DNA of 64,000 bases from Kitasatospora sp. GAS204B (GTDB taxonomy: Bacteria > Actinomycetota > Actinomycetes > Streptomycetales > Streptomycetaceae). The translations under genes and the position numbers were made by a program. The notes below the pieces were generated by a model, which made no database searches, had not been told where the DNA came from, and saw only the letters and a program-made list of their open reading frames with translations. Below, one piece after another: positions 25,615 through 34,758 of this stretch. How positions within the stretch are numbered: the stretch's first letter is position 1; each line of letters opens with the position of its first letter. The DNA lies in contig NZ_JARZAG010000004.1 in assembly GCF_029892155.1 (NCBI RefSeq), forward strand, positions 344,138 to 408,137. Reading direction: 5' to 3'.

Positions 25615-26658
25615 ATGCGCGCCACCGTGATTCACGGCCCCAATGACATCCGGATCGAAGAGGTCCCCGACCCGGTGATCCAGCAGCCCACCGACGCGGT
25701 GGTCCGGGTGGTGAACGCCTGTATCTGCGGCAGCGACCTGTGGGCCTACCGGGGCGTGGCGGACCGCGAGGTCGGCCAGCGGATCGGGCACGAGTTCCTC
25801 GGCATCGTCGAGGAGGTGGGCCCGGCGGTCGACGGATTCAAGGTCGGCGACTTCGTGGTCGCCCCGTTCGTCTGGTCGGACGGCACCTGCGACTTCTGCC
25901 GGGACGGCCTGCAGACCTCCTGCCCGCATGGTGGCTTCTGGGGCAGCGTGGGCTCGGACGGCGGCCAGGGCGAGGCGGTCCGGGTCCCGTTCGCCGACGG
26001 CACGCTGGTCAAGCTGCCCCACGACGCGGCCACCGACCCGGCGCTGCTGCCCAGCCTGCTCGCCCTCTCCGACGTGATGGCCACCGGTCACCACGCCGCC
26101 GTCGCCGCCCGGGTCCGGCCCGGCTCGACGGTCGCCGTGGTCGGTGACGGCGCGGTGGGGCTCTGCGGCGTGCTGGCCGCGCACCGGCTGGGTGCCGGTC
26201 GGATCATCGCGCTGGGCCGGCACGAGGCCCGCACCGAGATCGCCCGGAAGTTCGGCGCCACCGATGTGGTGGCCGAGCGCGGCGAAGCGGCGATCGAGGC
26301 GGTCCGCGAGCTGACCGGCGGTCAGGGCGCGCACGCGGTGCTGGAGGCGGTGGGCACCGAGGAGTCGATGCGCACCGCGATCTCGATCGCCCGCGACGGC
26401 GGCGCGGTCGGTTACGTCGGCGTGCCGCACGGCGGCAGCGCGGGCGTGGACATCGGCCAGATGTTCGGCCGGAACGTGGCGCTCGGCGGCGGCGTCGCGC
26501 CGGCCCGCGCGTACATCCCGGAGCTGCTGGCCGACGTGCTGGCCGGTGACATCAACCCCGGGCTGGTCTTCGACCGCACGGTCGAGCTGGACGGCGTCCC
26601 GGCCGGATACCAGGCGATGAACGACCGCACCGCGCTGAAGGTGCGGATCGCCTTCTAG
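25615..26658 (+). CDS. zinc-dependent alcohol dehydrogenase-like oxidoreductase (MDR)
   Basis: A 347-residue medium-chain dehydrogenase. Catalytic zinc ligands are C38 (CICGSDLW) and H59/E60 (GHEFLG). The nucleotide-binding fold has [22 protein letters not shown]. The structural-zinc lobe (C92, C95, C103) has only three of the usual four cysteines, so that site may be lost or altered. [14 protein letters not shown] is typical of the ADH/glutathione-independent formaldehyde dehydrogenase relatives. The substrate is unknown. It starts at ATG 25615 after GAAGGG. Confidence 0.88.
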   Translation: MRATVIHGPNDIRIEEVPDPVIQQPTDAVVRVVNACICGSDLWAYRGVADREVGQRIGHEFLGIVEEVGPAVDGFKVGDFVVAPFVWSDGTCDFCRDGLQTSCPHGGFWGSVGSDGGQGEAVRVPFADGTLVKLPHDAATDPALLPSLLALSDVMATGHHAAVAARVRPGSTVAVVGDGAVGLCGVLAAHRLGAGRIIALGRHEARTEIARKFGATDVVAERGEAAIEAVRELTGGQGAHAVLEAVGTEESMRTAISIARDGGAVGYVGVPHGGSAGVDIGQMFGRNVALGGGVAPARAYIPELLADVLAGDINPGLVFDRTVELDGVPAGYQAMNDRTALKVRIAF

Positions 26659-26852
26659 GCCCTGAGCGAGCCAGGCGGTCGCCTCGCAGGGCCGCCGCGC
26701 CGGCGGGCCGGCGACGTAGGCTGACTTTGGAGGTTCGCTCCCGTACCGGGATCGGCGCGCACCCGGGCCCAAGATCCCTCTGGTCTAAGCTGGCGCCCGG
26801 TCCGCCCCCGGTGGGTCGGGCGCCGGTCCGTGACAGGGAAGAGGTGGGCACC

Positions 26853-27842
26853 GTGCTGTTGGATAGCTTCGGCCGACAGGCCGTTGATCTGCGGGTTTCG
26901 CTCACCGACCGGTGCAATCTGCGCTGCACCTACTGCATGCCCGAGCAGGGTCTGCAGTGGCTCGCCAAGCCCGAGCTGCTGACCGACGAGGAGATCGTGC
27001 GGCTGGTCGCGCTGGCCGTCCGGGACCTCGGGGTGCGCGAGGTGCGGTTCACCGGCGGTGAGCCGCTGCTGCGCCCGGGTGTGGTGTCGATCATCGCGGC
27101 CTGCGCCGAGCTGGCGCCGCGCCCCGAACTGTCCCTCACCACCAACGGCGTGGGTCTGGCGCGCACCGCGCGGGCGCTGCGCGAGGCCGGCCTGGACCGG
27201 GTCAACGTGTCGCTGGACACGCTGGACGAGGAGACCTTCCACACCCTGACCCGCCGGCACCGCCACCAGGACGTGCTGGACGGTCTGGCCGCCGCCGAGG
27301 CCGCCGGGCTGACCCCGGTCAAGCTCAACACGGTGCTGATGCGCGGGGTCAACGACCACGAAGCACCCGAACTGCTCGCCTGGTGCCTGGAGCGCGGCTA
27401 CCAGCTGCGGTTCATCGAGCAGATGCCGCTGGACGCCCAGCACGGCTGGACCCGCTCGCAGATGGTCACCGCCGAGGAGATCCTGGAACTGCTCGCGACC
27501 CGCTTCACCCTCACCCCCGAGCCCAGCGCCGCGCGCGGGGCGGCACCCGCCGAGCGCTGGCTGGTGGACGGCGGCCCCGCGACGGTCGGGGTGATCGCCT
27601 CGGTCACCCGGCCGTTCTGCCGGGCCTGCGACCGCACCCGGCTGACCGCCGACGGCCAGGTCCGCAACTGCCTCTTCGCCACCGGTGAGACCGATCTGCG
27701 CACCGCCCTGCGCTCCGGTGCCTCGGACGCCGAGCTGGGCGCGCTGTGGCGGGCGGCGATGTGGGGCAAGAAGGCGGGCGCGGGAATCGACGACCCGCAG
27801 TTCCACCAGCCGGACCGCCCGATGTCGGCGATCGGCGGCTGA
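26853..27842 (+). CDS. moaA: GTP 3',8-cyclase (molybdenum cofactor biosynthesis)
   Basis: A 329-residue radical-SAM enzyme, the first step of molybdopterin synthesis. The N-terminal cluster motif is CNLRCTYC (C21, C25, C28). [12 protein letters not shown] is the SAM-binding GGEP region. The C-terminal cluster is in [22 protein letters not shown]. The protein ends in the conserved Gly-Gly, which is important for activity in the family. I start it at GTG 26853 behind GGGAAGAGG (26836-26844); the frame is open upstream but not conserved. It stands apart from other moa genes. Confidence 0.95.
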   Translation: MLLDSFGRQAVDLRVSLTDRCNLRCTYCMPEQGLQWLAKPELLTDEEIVRLVALAVRDLGVREVRFTGGEPLLRPGVVSIIAACAELAPRPELSLTTNGVGLARTARALREAGLDRVNVSLDTLDEETFHTLTRRHRHQDVLDGLAAAEAAGLTPVKLNTVLMRGVNDHEAPELLAWCLERGYQLRFIEQMPLDAQHGWTRSQMVTAEEILELLATRFTLTPEPSAARGAAPAERWLVDGGPATVGVIASVTRPFCRACDRTRLTADGQVRNCLFATGETDLRTALRSGASDAELGALWRAAMWGKKAGAGIDDPQFHQPDRPMSAIGG

Positions 27843-27849
27843 CGGGACG

Positions 27850-28137
27850 TCAGGACTCGTCCTGGTCCTGCGCCTGGTCCCGCGCCTGCTGTTGTGGCCG
27901 GTCGGCCAGCGCCACGGTCTCGCGCAGGAAGCCGCGCACGCTCAGGAACTGGCTCAGGTGCTCGCGGTGTTCGCCGCAGGCCAGCCAGGTCTTGCGGCGG
28001 TCCGGGGTGTGCAGTTTCGGGTTGTTCCAGACCAGTACCCACTCGGCGGCCGCCTTGCAGCCCTTGGCCGAGCACTTGGGGGGACCGTCGGGGCCGTCGG
28101 GAGCGCCGCCCGCCGCGCCGAAGAAGTCGATGCTCAT
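27850..28137 (-). CDS. small conserved actinobacterial protein with Cys/His motifs
   Basis: A 95-residue protein of unknown function. A conserved-looking core KCSAKGCKAAAEWVLVWNNPKLHTPDRRKTWLACGEHREHLSQFLSVRGFL carries three Cys and several His, suggesting a small zinc-binding fold. The N-terminus is Gly/Pro-rich and the C-terminus Gln/Asp-rich. I begin at ATG 28137 (MSIDFF). It converges with moaA with 7 nt between stops and has no operon partner. Confidence 0.75.
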   Translation of the reverse strand: MSIDFFGAAGGAPDGPDGPPKCSAKGCKAAAEWVLVWNNPKLHTPDRRKTWLACGEHREHLSQFLSVRGFLRETVALADRPQQQARDQAQDQDES

Positions 28138-28453
28138 GATCGACAGTTTCTCACCCGGGCCGGTTTCCCACCTCGGCCGGTGGAGCAGGATCCCTGCGCA
28201 CCACCCTGATGCGGACATGGCGACGCCGGGCAGCCACGGGGGGAGCCGCCCGGCGTCGGTCCGTCACTCCGACGGGGGATGCGGAGCGCGTACGCAGTAT
28301 GTCACGGAAAGGTGGGCCTTTGGCTAGCCCTCTCAAGACTAATTTGAGCTTCTCCTGAGGTTCAGAGCTGACAAAAGGCATGAAAAACGGGCAAGTTGGT
28401 CACAGCTGATATGAAACCTCAGCTGTCGCCCTGACTTGCCCGTATACGGAGAG
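28138..28453 (-). other. 316-nt intergenic region with a low-GC island
   Basis: The segment 28330-28445 is clearly AT-richer than the rest of the window. It contains the terminator at 28387-28443 and a short imperfect hairpin CTCAA...TTGAG near 28333-28349. The 28138-28320 part should hold the promoter of the minus-strand gene at 27850-28137. I cannot point to a convincing hexamer pair. Confidence 0.5.
28387..28443 (-). terminator. nested intrinsic terminator with U tail after the DUF3099 gene
   Basis: Outer arms ACGGGCAAGT (28387-28396) and ACTTGCCCGT (28434-28443) match perfectly. Inner arms ACAGCTG (28402-28408) and CAGCTGT (28420-28426) match perfectly as well. Read on the minus strand the stem is followed by TTTTT. 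It begins 11 nt after the stop of the DUF3099 gene. Confidence 0.9.
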
Positions 28454-28822
28454 TCAGCTTTTGCCGGGTGGCTCCGGGGCGGCCTCGCCCCGGCCGCCGC
28501 CACCCGTACCGCCGGGGCCGAGCATCAGCGGGGTGTCGGCCGGCATGTCGAAGGTGCTCGGCAGGCCCGGGGCCCGCTCCCGGCCGGCGTTGGCGATGAT
28601 CACCGCGAAGTACGGCAGCAGGACGGCGCCGGCCAGCGCGCCGAAGGCGACGTAGCGCTGCACGTTCCACAGCGCCACCGCCAGCAGCACGCAGGCGGTG
28701 CGGACCAGCATCGAGATGATGTAGCGGCGCTGCCGCCCGCGGACGTCCTCGGAGAGGCTGGTCCGGGCTCCGGTGATCCGGAAGACCCGACCGTCGTCCG
28801 ACTGCCTGCCGCCCATCTGCAT
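28454..28822 (-). CDS. DUF3099 family membrane protein
   Basis: A 122-residue protein with two membrane helices (about residues 36-55 and 60-81) after a conserved cytoplasmic segment VFRITGARTSLSEDVRGRQRRYIISMLVRT. The C-terminal tail is Gly/Pro-rich. DUF3099 is an actinobacterial family without known function. I choose ATG 28822, but GTG 28840 in frame or ATG 28816 are possible. It ends in a strong intrinsic terminator. Confidence 0.85.
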   Translation of the reverse strand: MQMGGRQSDDGRVFRITGARTSLSEDVRGRQRRYIISMLVRTACVLLAVALWNVQRYVAFGALAGAVLLPYFAVIIANAGRERAPGLPSTFDMPADTPLMLGPGGTGGGGRGEAAPEPPGKS

Positions 28823-28919
28823 CGCCGCCCTTGGCTCCACCCGCGCGACACCGATTCCGCCCGGTTTGCTCCACCGTACGCTCCCTCGATCCCCGGTCGG
28901 AGAGCGGGGGAGCGGCCGC

Positions 28920-29474
28920 TCATCCGGCGCTGTGCCGGGTGAGGCGGTCGGGTGGCACGGTGTCGGTGAGCCAGACGCCGTTCGCGCTGATCCGGAACTC
29001 GTGGCCGGCCGCGGCCAGGCCCGCCGCGTCCACCCGCAGCACCACTGGACGGCCGTGCCGGGCGCCGACCTTGAGTGCCGTCTCGACGTCGGCGGAGAGG
29101 TGCACGTCCTGCCGGCTCATCGGGCGCAGGCCCTCGGCGAAGATGACCGGCAGGGTGCGTTCGGCGGTGCCGTGGTAGAGCACCGGCGGGGGCTGGGTGG
29201 CGGCCAGGCCCAGGTCGACCGCCACCGTGTGGCCCTGGCTGGCCCGGATCCGGCTGCCGTCCGCCGAGTAGGCGAAGCGTTGCTTGTTGTTGTTCGCCAC
29301 CACCAGGTCCAGGTCGGCCCGGCTGAGCCGGTTCCCGGACCGGGCGAAGGCGGCGAGCAGCGTGTCGACCGGGACCCAGCCGCCCTCGTCGAGGGTCAGG
29401 CCGACGGCGCCCGGGTCGTGGCGGAGTATGCGGGAGAGCCGCTTGGAGGTCTTGACCAGGCGTTTTTCGTCCAA
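28920..29474 (-). CDS. kptA: RNA 2'-phosphotransferase (Tpt1/KptA)
   Basis: A 184-residue protein of the Tpt1 family, which removes an internal RNA 2'-phosphate using NAD+. Diagnostic segments are SKRLSRILRHDPGAVGLTLDEGGWVPVDTLL, RASQGHT, LYHGTAERTLPVIFAEGLRPMSRQDVHLS and the final ISANGVWLTDTVPP. I prefer the TTG at 29474 because GAGGAA (29483-29488) is well placed and family members begin MDE/MDK. The alternative GTG at 29489 overlaps the tldE stop by 1 nt (TAGTG). Either way it is coupled to tldE. Bacterial targets of KptA are unclear. Confidence 0.9.
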   Translation of the reverse strand: MDEKRLVKTSKRLSRILRHDPGAVGLTLDEGGWVPVDTLLAAFARSGNRLSRADLDLVVANNNKQRFAYSADGSRIRASQGHTVAVDLGLAATQPPPVLYHGTAERTLPVIFAEGLRPMSRQDVHLSADVETALKVGARHGRPVVLRVDAAGLAAAGHEFRISANGVWLTDTVPPDRLTRHSAG

Positions 29475-29488
29475 AGGGGGGTTCCTCA

Positions 29489-30910
29489 CTAGGAAGCTTG
29501 ACTGACCGAGCTCATGTTGAAGTCCGAGACCCGCACCGGCGGCATCGCGGCGCGGCTGAACCAGTCGCTCCACTCGCGCGGCAGGCAGCGCTCGGTGCGG
29601 CCGGCCTCGGTGATCCGGCCGAGCAGGTCGACCGGCGATTCGTTGAAGCGGAAGTTGTTGACCTCGCCGACCACTTGGCCGTTCTCGACCAGGTAGACGC
29701 CGTCCCGGGTGAGGCCGGTGAGCAGCAGGGTGGCCGGGTCGACCTCGCGGATGTACCAGAGGCAGGTGAGCAGCAGTCCGCGTTCGGTGCGGGCGACCAT
29801 GTCGGCCAGCGTCGGAGCCGCGCTCTGGTCGGCCAGCTCCAGCAGCAGGTTGTCGCCGGCCGGGCGGACCGGCAGCCCGGTGAGGGCGGCGGTGTGCCGG
29901 GTGGTCTGCAGCTCGGCCAGCTCGCCGCCCCTGATCCACTCGGTGGCACCCACCGGCAGGCCGTTGTCGAAGACCGAGTGCGAGTCGGTGGAGGAGTGCG
30001 CCAGCACGAACGGCGCGCTCTCCAGGCCGGCGGCGGCCGGGTCCGAACGGAGCGTCAGCGGCAGCTGCGCCAGCCGTTCGCCGAGCCTGGTGCCGCCGCC
30101 GGGCCGGCTGAAGACGGTGCGGCCCTCGACGGCGTCCCGGGCGTTCATCGACCAGCTCAGCGAGATCATCAGGTCGGCCAGCGCGCTCGGTGGCAGCAGC
30201 GTCTCGTAGCGTCCGGCCGGCAGGTCGATCCGGCGCTTGCCCCAGCCGAGCCGCTCGCCGAGGGTGGACTGCAGCTCGGCCACGTCCACGTCGGCGAAGT
30301 CGCGGGTGGCGGCGCCGGCCCAGGCGGAGGCGGCGCCGGCCTTGGCGTTCAGCTCCACGGTGCCGGTGGGCTGGTCGTGGCGCAGCCGCAGGCCGGTGGA
30401 GCTGCCCAGGTAGCTGCTGATCAGCTCGTGCCGGGCGAAGCCGTAGAGCGCCTGGCCCGCCGTGCGGGCCCGGGCGAAGGCGGCGCCGAGCTGCGGGGCG
30501 AACTCGGCGAAGACGTCGATCGAGGTCTCGGCGGGCGGCTCGGTGAAGCCGGCGCTCGCGGGGGCGGCGTCGGGGCCGAGCAGCGGCTGGGCGTCCTCGG
30601 CCGGGCCGGCCGCGCGGGCGGCGGCCTCGGCGGCCCGGACCAGCTCCTCGATGTCGGCTGCGGTGACCGCCTCGCGGGCCAGCACGCCCGAGGCGGTGCC
30701 CTCGGTGCCGTGCACGGTGGAGATCACGGTCAGCCGGCGGCCTCGGGTGACGCCGTTGGTGGTCAGCGCGCCGCCCGGCCGGTTGTCGGGGGCGGCCCAG
30801 CGCAGGTTGGCGCTGGTCTCCTCGTCGACCAGGACCACGCAGCCGTCGGCCCGGGAGAGTTCCAGGGCCCGCTCGACCAGCTCGTGCGGAGAGTTGTGCT
30901 GACCGGCCAT
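29489..30910 (-). CDS. tldE: TldE/PmbA-like metallopeptidase partner
   Basis: A 473-residue TldD/PmbA-family protein. TldE lacks the zinc site and acts with TldD as a heterodimeric peptidase that trims unfolded peptides and some RiPP precursors. Family stretches include RRIDLPAGRYETLLPPSALADLMISLSWSMNARDAVEG and, near the end, TLLLTGLTRDGVYLVENGQVVGEVNNFRFNESPVDLL. The ATG at 30910 overlaps the TGA of tldD by 1 nt, so the two are translationally coupled. kptA follows directly. Confidence 0.9.
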   Translation of the reverse strand: MAGQHNSPHELVERALELSRADGCVVLVDEETSANLRWAAPDNRPGGALTTNGVTRGRRLTVISTVHGTEGTASGVLAREAVTAADIEELVRAAEAAARAAGPAEDAQPLLGPDAAPASAGFTEPPAETSIDVFAEFAPQLGAAFARARTAGQALYGFARHELISSYLGSSTGLRLRHDQPTGTVELNAKAGAASAWAGAATRDFADVDVAELQSTLGERLGWGKRRIDLPAGRYETLLPPSALADLMISLSWSMNARDAVEGRTVFSRPGGGTRLGERLAQLPLTLRSDPAAAGLESAPFVLAHSSTDSHSVFDNGLPVGATEWIRGGELAELQTTRHTAALTGLPVRPAGDNLLLELADQSAAPTLADMVARTERGLLLTCLWYIREVDPATLLLTGLTRDGVYLVENGQVVGEVNNFRFNESPVDLLGRITEAGRTERCLPREWSDWFSRAAMPPVRVSDFNMSSVSQAS

Positions 30911-32457
30911 CAGTGCGCCGCCTCCTGCTGCGTGTTGAGGATGTTGACCTGCTCGAAGAGGGCGGAAGGGCAGCCGTGGCTGACCGCCGCGATCTGGCCC
31001 GGTTGGGCCTTGCCGCAGTTGAAGGCGCCGGCCAGCAGGTAGGTCTGCGGCCCGCCGACCGCCTTCATCGAGCGCCAGAAGTCGGTGGTGGTCGCCTGGT
31101 AGGCGAAGTCCTTGACCTGGCCGGCCAGCTCGCCGTTCTTGATGGCGTAGGCGCGCTGGGCGGTGAACTGGAAGTTTTACCGCTGCATGTCGATCGACCA
31201 GGACCGGTCGCCGACCAGGTACAGGCCGTTCTCGACGCCGGCCCAGAGCTCGGCGGTGTCCGGCCCCGCGGCGGCGGGTTGCAGCGAGACATTGGCCATC
31301 CGCTGCACCGGGACGTGTCCGGGGGAGTCCGCGAAGGCGCAGCCGTTGGACCGGCCTAGGCCCTTCGACTTCGCCATCCGGCGGTCGAGTTGGTAGCCGG
31401 TCAGGATGCCGTCGCGGATCAGGTCCCAGGACTGGGTGGCCACCCCCTCGTCGTCGTAGCCGATGGTGGCCAGGCCGTGCTCGGCGGTGCGGTCGCCGGT
31501 GACGTGCATCGAGTCCGAGCCGTAGCGCAGCACGCCCAGCTGGTCGAAGGTGGCGAACGAGGTGCCGGCGTAGGCGGCTTCGTAGCCGAGCGCGCGGTCG
31601 AGTTCGGTGGCGTGGCCGATCGACTCGTGGATGGTGAGCCAGAGGTTGGTGGGGTCGATCACGAGGTCGTAGCGACCCGGCTGGACGCTGGGCGCCTTGA
31701 CCTTCTCGGCCAGGTACTCGGGGATCCGTGCCAGCTCGCCCGCCCAGTCCCAGCCGGTGCCGCCGAGGTACTCCCAGCCGCGCCCGGCCGGCGGGGCCAG
31801 GGTGCGCATCGACTCGAAGGCGCCGGTGCGGTCGTCCACCGCGACGGCCTCCAAGGAGGGGAGCAGGCGGATCCGTTGCTGGGTGGTCATGGTGCCGGCG
31901 GTGTCGGCGTAGAACTTGTTCTCCTGCACGGTCAGCAGGGTGGCGTCCACGTGCGAGACGCCGTCGGCGGCCAGCAGGCGGCTGCTCCAGTCGGCCAGCA
32001 GGCCGGTCTTCTCCGCGTCCGGCACGTCGAAGGGGTTGATCTCGTAGGCGGAGATCCAGGTGGCGTCCTGGTGCACCGGCTCGTCGGCCAGCTCCACCAG
32101 GTCGCCGCCGCCGGCGGCCTTGCTGATCCGGGCCGACAGCCTGGCCACCGCCACCGCCTGCTCGGCCACCTGGGCGGCGGCCTGTTCGGTCAGGTCCACG
32201 CCGGCCGCGAATCCCCAGGCGCCGTCCAGCACCACCCGCACCGCGAAGCCGAGCTGGAGGCTGTCGGAGCTGCCGGCCGGCTTGGCGTCGCGCAGCCGCC
32301 AGGACGCGCTGCGCACCCGCTCCATGCGGAAGTCCGCGTGGCTGACGCCGAGTTGGCGGGCCCGGTCGAGCGCGGCGGCGGCCAGCCGGCGCAGCGGCAG
32401 GGCGAGGAAGAGCGGATCGACCTGGCGGCCGGCTGAGCTGCTGGCGGTCGGCGGCAT
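30910..32457 (-). pseudogene. tldD: tldD, interrupted by an in-frame TAA at codon 427
   Basis: The gene would encode a 515-residue TldD metallopeptidase. It starts at ATG 32457 behind AGGGAG and has the zinc motif HESIGH (H277-H282). A TAA at 31177-31179 (minus strand) interrupts it after residue 426, in SIDMQR-stop-NFQFTAQR, where relatives have Tyr. The frame then stays open for 88 more conserved-looking codons, including AFNCGKAQPGQ and SHGCPSALF, and ends TGATG with tldE. A single base (T for G at +31177, TAC to TAA) explains it. The truncated form would lack the C-terminal Cys region that supplies the third zinc ligand in E. coli TldD. A sequencing error is the main alternative. Confidence 0.85.
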
Positions 32458-32608
32458 CGGACTCCCTGGTGGTGACGGGCCGGCGGGCGGCGAGCGGTGC
32501 GGGCCCGCCCGGGTCAAGGGGGTCCCGCACCGCATCATGGCCTGCCAGCGCCCTTTCAGCCAGGAAATAACGGTCCGCGTGGCTGACGATCCGTCAGTTC
32601 CGTTCTGC

Positions 32609-33760
32609 TCAGGCCAGATCGGCCCACCAGGGGTCCAGCTCCGGCGGGTCGGACACCTCCACCCGCTCGCCCGGGCGCGGGACCGCGACCGGCACGCCCT
32701 GCGCCTTGGCCTCGGTGAGCAGCCGCTCGATGGGCTCGGACCACGGGTGCAGGCCCAGGTTGAAGGTGCACCAGTGCACCGGGACCAGCAGCCCGCCGGT
32801 CAGCTCCCGGTGGGCCAGCACCGCGTCCTCGGGGCTGAGATGGATGTCCGCCCAGTACCGGTCGTACGCGCCGATCTGCACCAGCGCGGCGTCGAACGGG
32901 CCGTGTTCGGCGCCGATCGCCGCGTAGCCCTCGAAGTAGCCGGAGTCGCCGGTGTAGAAGACCTTGCGGCTCTGCCCGGCGATCACCCAGGAGCCCCAGA
33001 GCGTGGTGTTGCGGGTCAGCGAGCGGCCGGAGAAGTGGTGCGCCGCGGTCAGCGTGACGGTCAGCTCGCCCAGCGTGCAGGTCTCGTCCCAGTCGAGCTC
33101 GATGATCCGGTGCTCCGGCACGCCCCAGCGGCGCAGGTGGCCGCCGATGCCCAGCGGCACCGCGAACGGTGCGGACTGGCTGCGCAGCAGGCGCTTGACG
33201 GTCGGCATGTCCAGGTGGTCGTAGTGGTCGTGCGAGATCAGCACCACGTCCACCGCGGGCAGCTCCTCCAGCTCCATCGGCACCGGGTGCAGCCGCTTGG
33301 GGCCCAGGTGCGCGGAGGGCGAGCAGCGTTCGCTCCACATCGGGTCGAGCAGCACCCGGGCGCCCTCGATCTCCACCAGTGCGGAGGCGTGCCCGTACCA
33401 GGTGATCGCCACGCCCTCGGCGGCCGGCCGGTCGGCGGGGGCCGGCTCGCGGACCAGCGGGACCGGGCGGCGCGGGGTGCCCCCGCCGCGCTCGGTCAGG
33501 AAGCGGCGCAGCACGGTCGGGTCGGTCGGCGAGAAGCGCTGCGGGGAGCGGGCCACCGTGGAGGGCGCGTTGTGGAAGGTGCCGTCCGCGTACTGGGGAG
33601 AGTTGCGGATCCGGTCACCCGGCTCGGCGTCGGGGTCGCGCCCGAAGGCGGCGGGGACCTCGCGCAAGGCCCAGGCCGCGGCGCCGAGCCCGACGGCCGC
33701 GGTGGTCAGGGTGAGCAGTCGGCCCCGGCGGCTGCCGCCCTGGGGGTTTGCCTCGCTCAT
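32609..33760 (-). CDS. metallo-beta-lactamase-fold hydrolase, membrane-anchored
   Basis: A 383-residue protein with an N-terminal hydrophobic segment (about 12-30; a Tat-like RRGR precedes it) and an MBL domain with VLISHDHYDHLDM (HxHxDH), AAHHFSGRS and FYTGDSGYF. It ends with the His of VPVHWCTFNLG. The arrangement resembles NAPE-PLD/UlaG-like enzymes, which cleave phosphodiesters or lactones. The substrate is unknown. I use ATG 33760 (MSEANPQ); GTG-type starts upstream are less likely. Confidence 0.88.
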   Translation of the reverse strand: MSEANPQGGSRRGRLLTLTTAAVGLGAAAWALREVPAAFGRDPDAEPGDRIRNSPQYADGTFHNAPSTVARSPQRFSPTDPTVLRRFLTERGGGTPRRPVPLVREPAPADRPAAEGVAITWYGHASALVEIEGARVLLDPMWSERCSPSAHLGPKRLHPVPMELEELPAVDVVLISHDHYDHLDMPTVKRLLRSQSAPFAVPLGIGGHLRRWGVPEHRIIELDWDETCTLGELTVTLTAAHHFSGRSLTRNTTLWGSWVIAGQSRKVFYTGDSGYFEGYAAIGAEHGPFDAALVQIGAYDRYWADIHLSPEDAVLAHRELTGGLLVPVHWCTFNLGLHPWSEPIERLLTEAKAQGVPVAVPRPGERVEVSDPPELDPWWADLA

Positions 33761-34034
33761 CGGGATGCCGCCCTTTACTGGAGTGTTCTCGGCAGTCGGT
33801 CGGGCCACAGGCTACGACTCCACCCGCCCGCACGGACAGGCCAACGGGTATCCGCCGCTTGGCGTTCCCGACAGCTCGACCCGGTCAGGTCAGGGCAGTC
33901 TTTGTCGGAAGGCGACAGATCCGACCCGAATCACCTGTTGAGCCCTGATTCGTCGCGATGCGGAGGCAACCGATAGCGTCACACTGCGTACGCTGCCCGT
34001 GCGTCGCGCAACCACGAAAGGGAGAGGTGGATCG

Positions 34035-34754
34035 TTGAGCCGCTCGGTTCTCGTCACCGGAGGTAACCGGGGCATCGGCCTCGCCATCGCCCAGGCCTTC
34101 GCCGAGGCGGGCGACAAGGTCGCCATCACCAGCCGTTCCGGCGAGCTGCCCGAGGAGCTGGCCAAGTTCGGCGTCCTCGCGGTGCGCTGCGACATCAACG
34201 ACACCGCGCAGGTGGATGCCGCCTTCACCGAGGTGGAGAAGGAGCACGGCCCCGTCGAGGTGCTGGTCGCCAACGCCGGCATCACCAAGGACGTGCTGAT
34301 GCTGCGGATGACCGAGGACGACTTCACCTCGGTGGTCGACACCAACCTGACCGGCACCTTCCGCGTGGTCAAGCGCGCCTCGGCCAAGATGCTGCGGGCG
34401 AGGAAGGGCCGGATCGTGCTGGTCTCGTCGGTGGTGGGCCTGCTGGGCTCGCCCGGCCAGGCCAACTACGCGGCCTCCAAGGCCGGCCTGGTCGGCTTCG
34501 CCCGCTCGCTGGCCCGCGAGTACGGCCCGCGCAGCATCACCGTCAACGTGGTCTCGCCCGGGTTCGTCGACACGGCCATGACCGCGGTGCTCAGCGAGGA
34601 GCGCCGCCAGGAGATCGTCTCGGGGGTGCCGCTGGGCCGGTACGCCGCGCCCGCCGAGGTCGCCTCCACCGTGCGGTTCCTCGCCTCCGACGAGGCCGCG
34701 TACATCACTGGAGCCGTCATTCCCGTGGACGGCGGATTGGGCATGGGTCACTGA
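34035..34754 (+). CDS. fabG: 3-oxoacyl-ACP reductase
   Basis: A 239-residue SDR of type II fatty acid synthesis that reduces 3-ketoacyl-ACP. The cofactor loop is VTGGNRGIGLAIA, NAG lies in VLVANAGITKD, and the catalytic Ser/Tyr/Lys are in SSVVGLLGSPGQANYAASK. It ends ITGAVIPVDGGLGMGH. The start is the rare TTG at 34035, supported by GGGAGAGG (34020-34027) and by the conserved N-terminus MSRSVLVTGG. fabI follows 4 nt after the stop, the same pairing as mabA-inhA in mycobacteria. Confidence 0.95.
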   Translation: MSRSVLVTGGNRGIGLAIAQAFAEAGDKVAITSRSGELPEELAKFGVLAVRCDINDTAQVDAAFTEVEKEHGPVEVLVANAGITKDVLMLRMTEDDFTSVVDTNLTGTFRVVKRASAKMLRARKGRIVLVSSVVGLLGSPGQANYAASKAGLVGFARSLAREYGPRSITVNVVSPGFVDTAMTAVLSEERRQEIVSGVPLGRYAAPAEVASTVRFLASDEAAYITGAVIPVDGGLGMGH

Positions 34755-34758
34755 GAAC

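Noticed and set aside
30911..32530. Upstream extension of the tldE frame covering tldD
   Set aside because: The extension is Arg/Pro-rich with no domain similarity; tldE starts at ATG 30910 overlapping the tldD stop.
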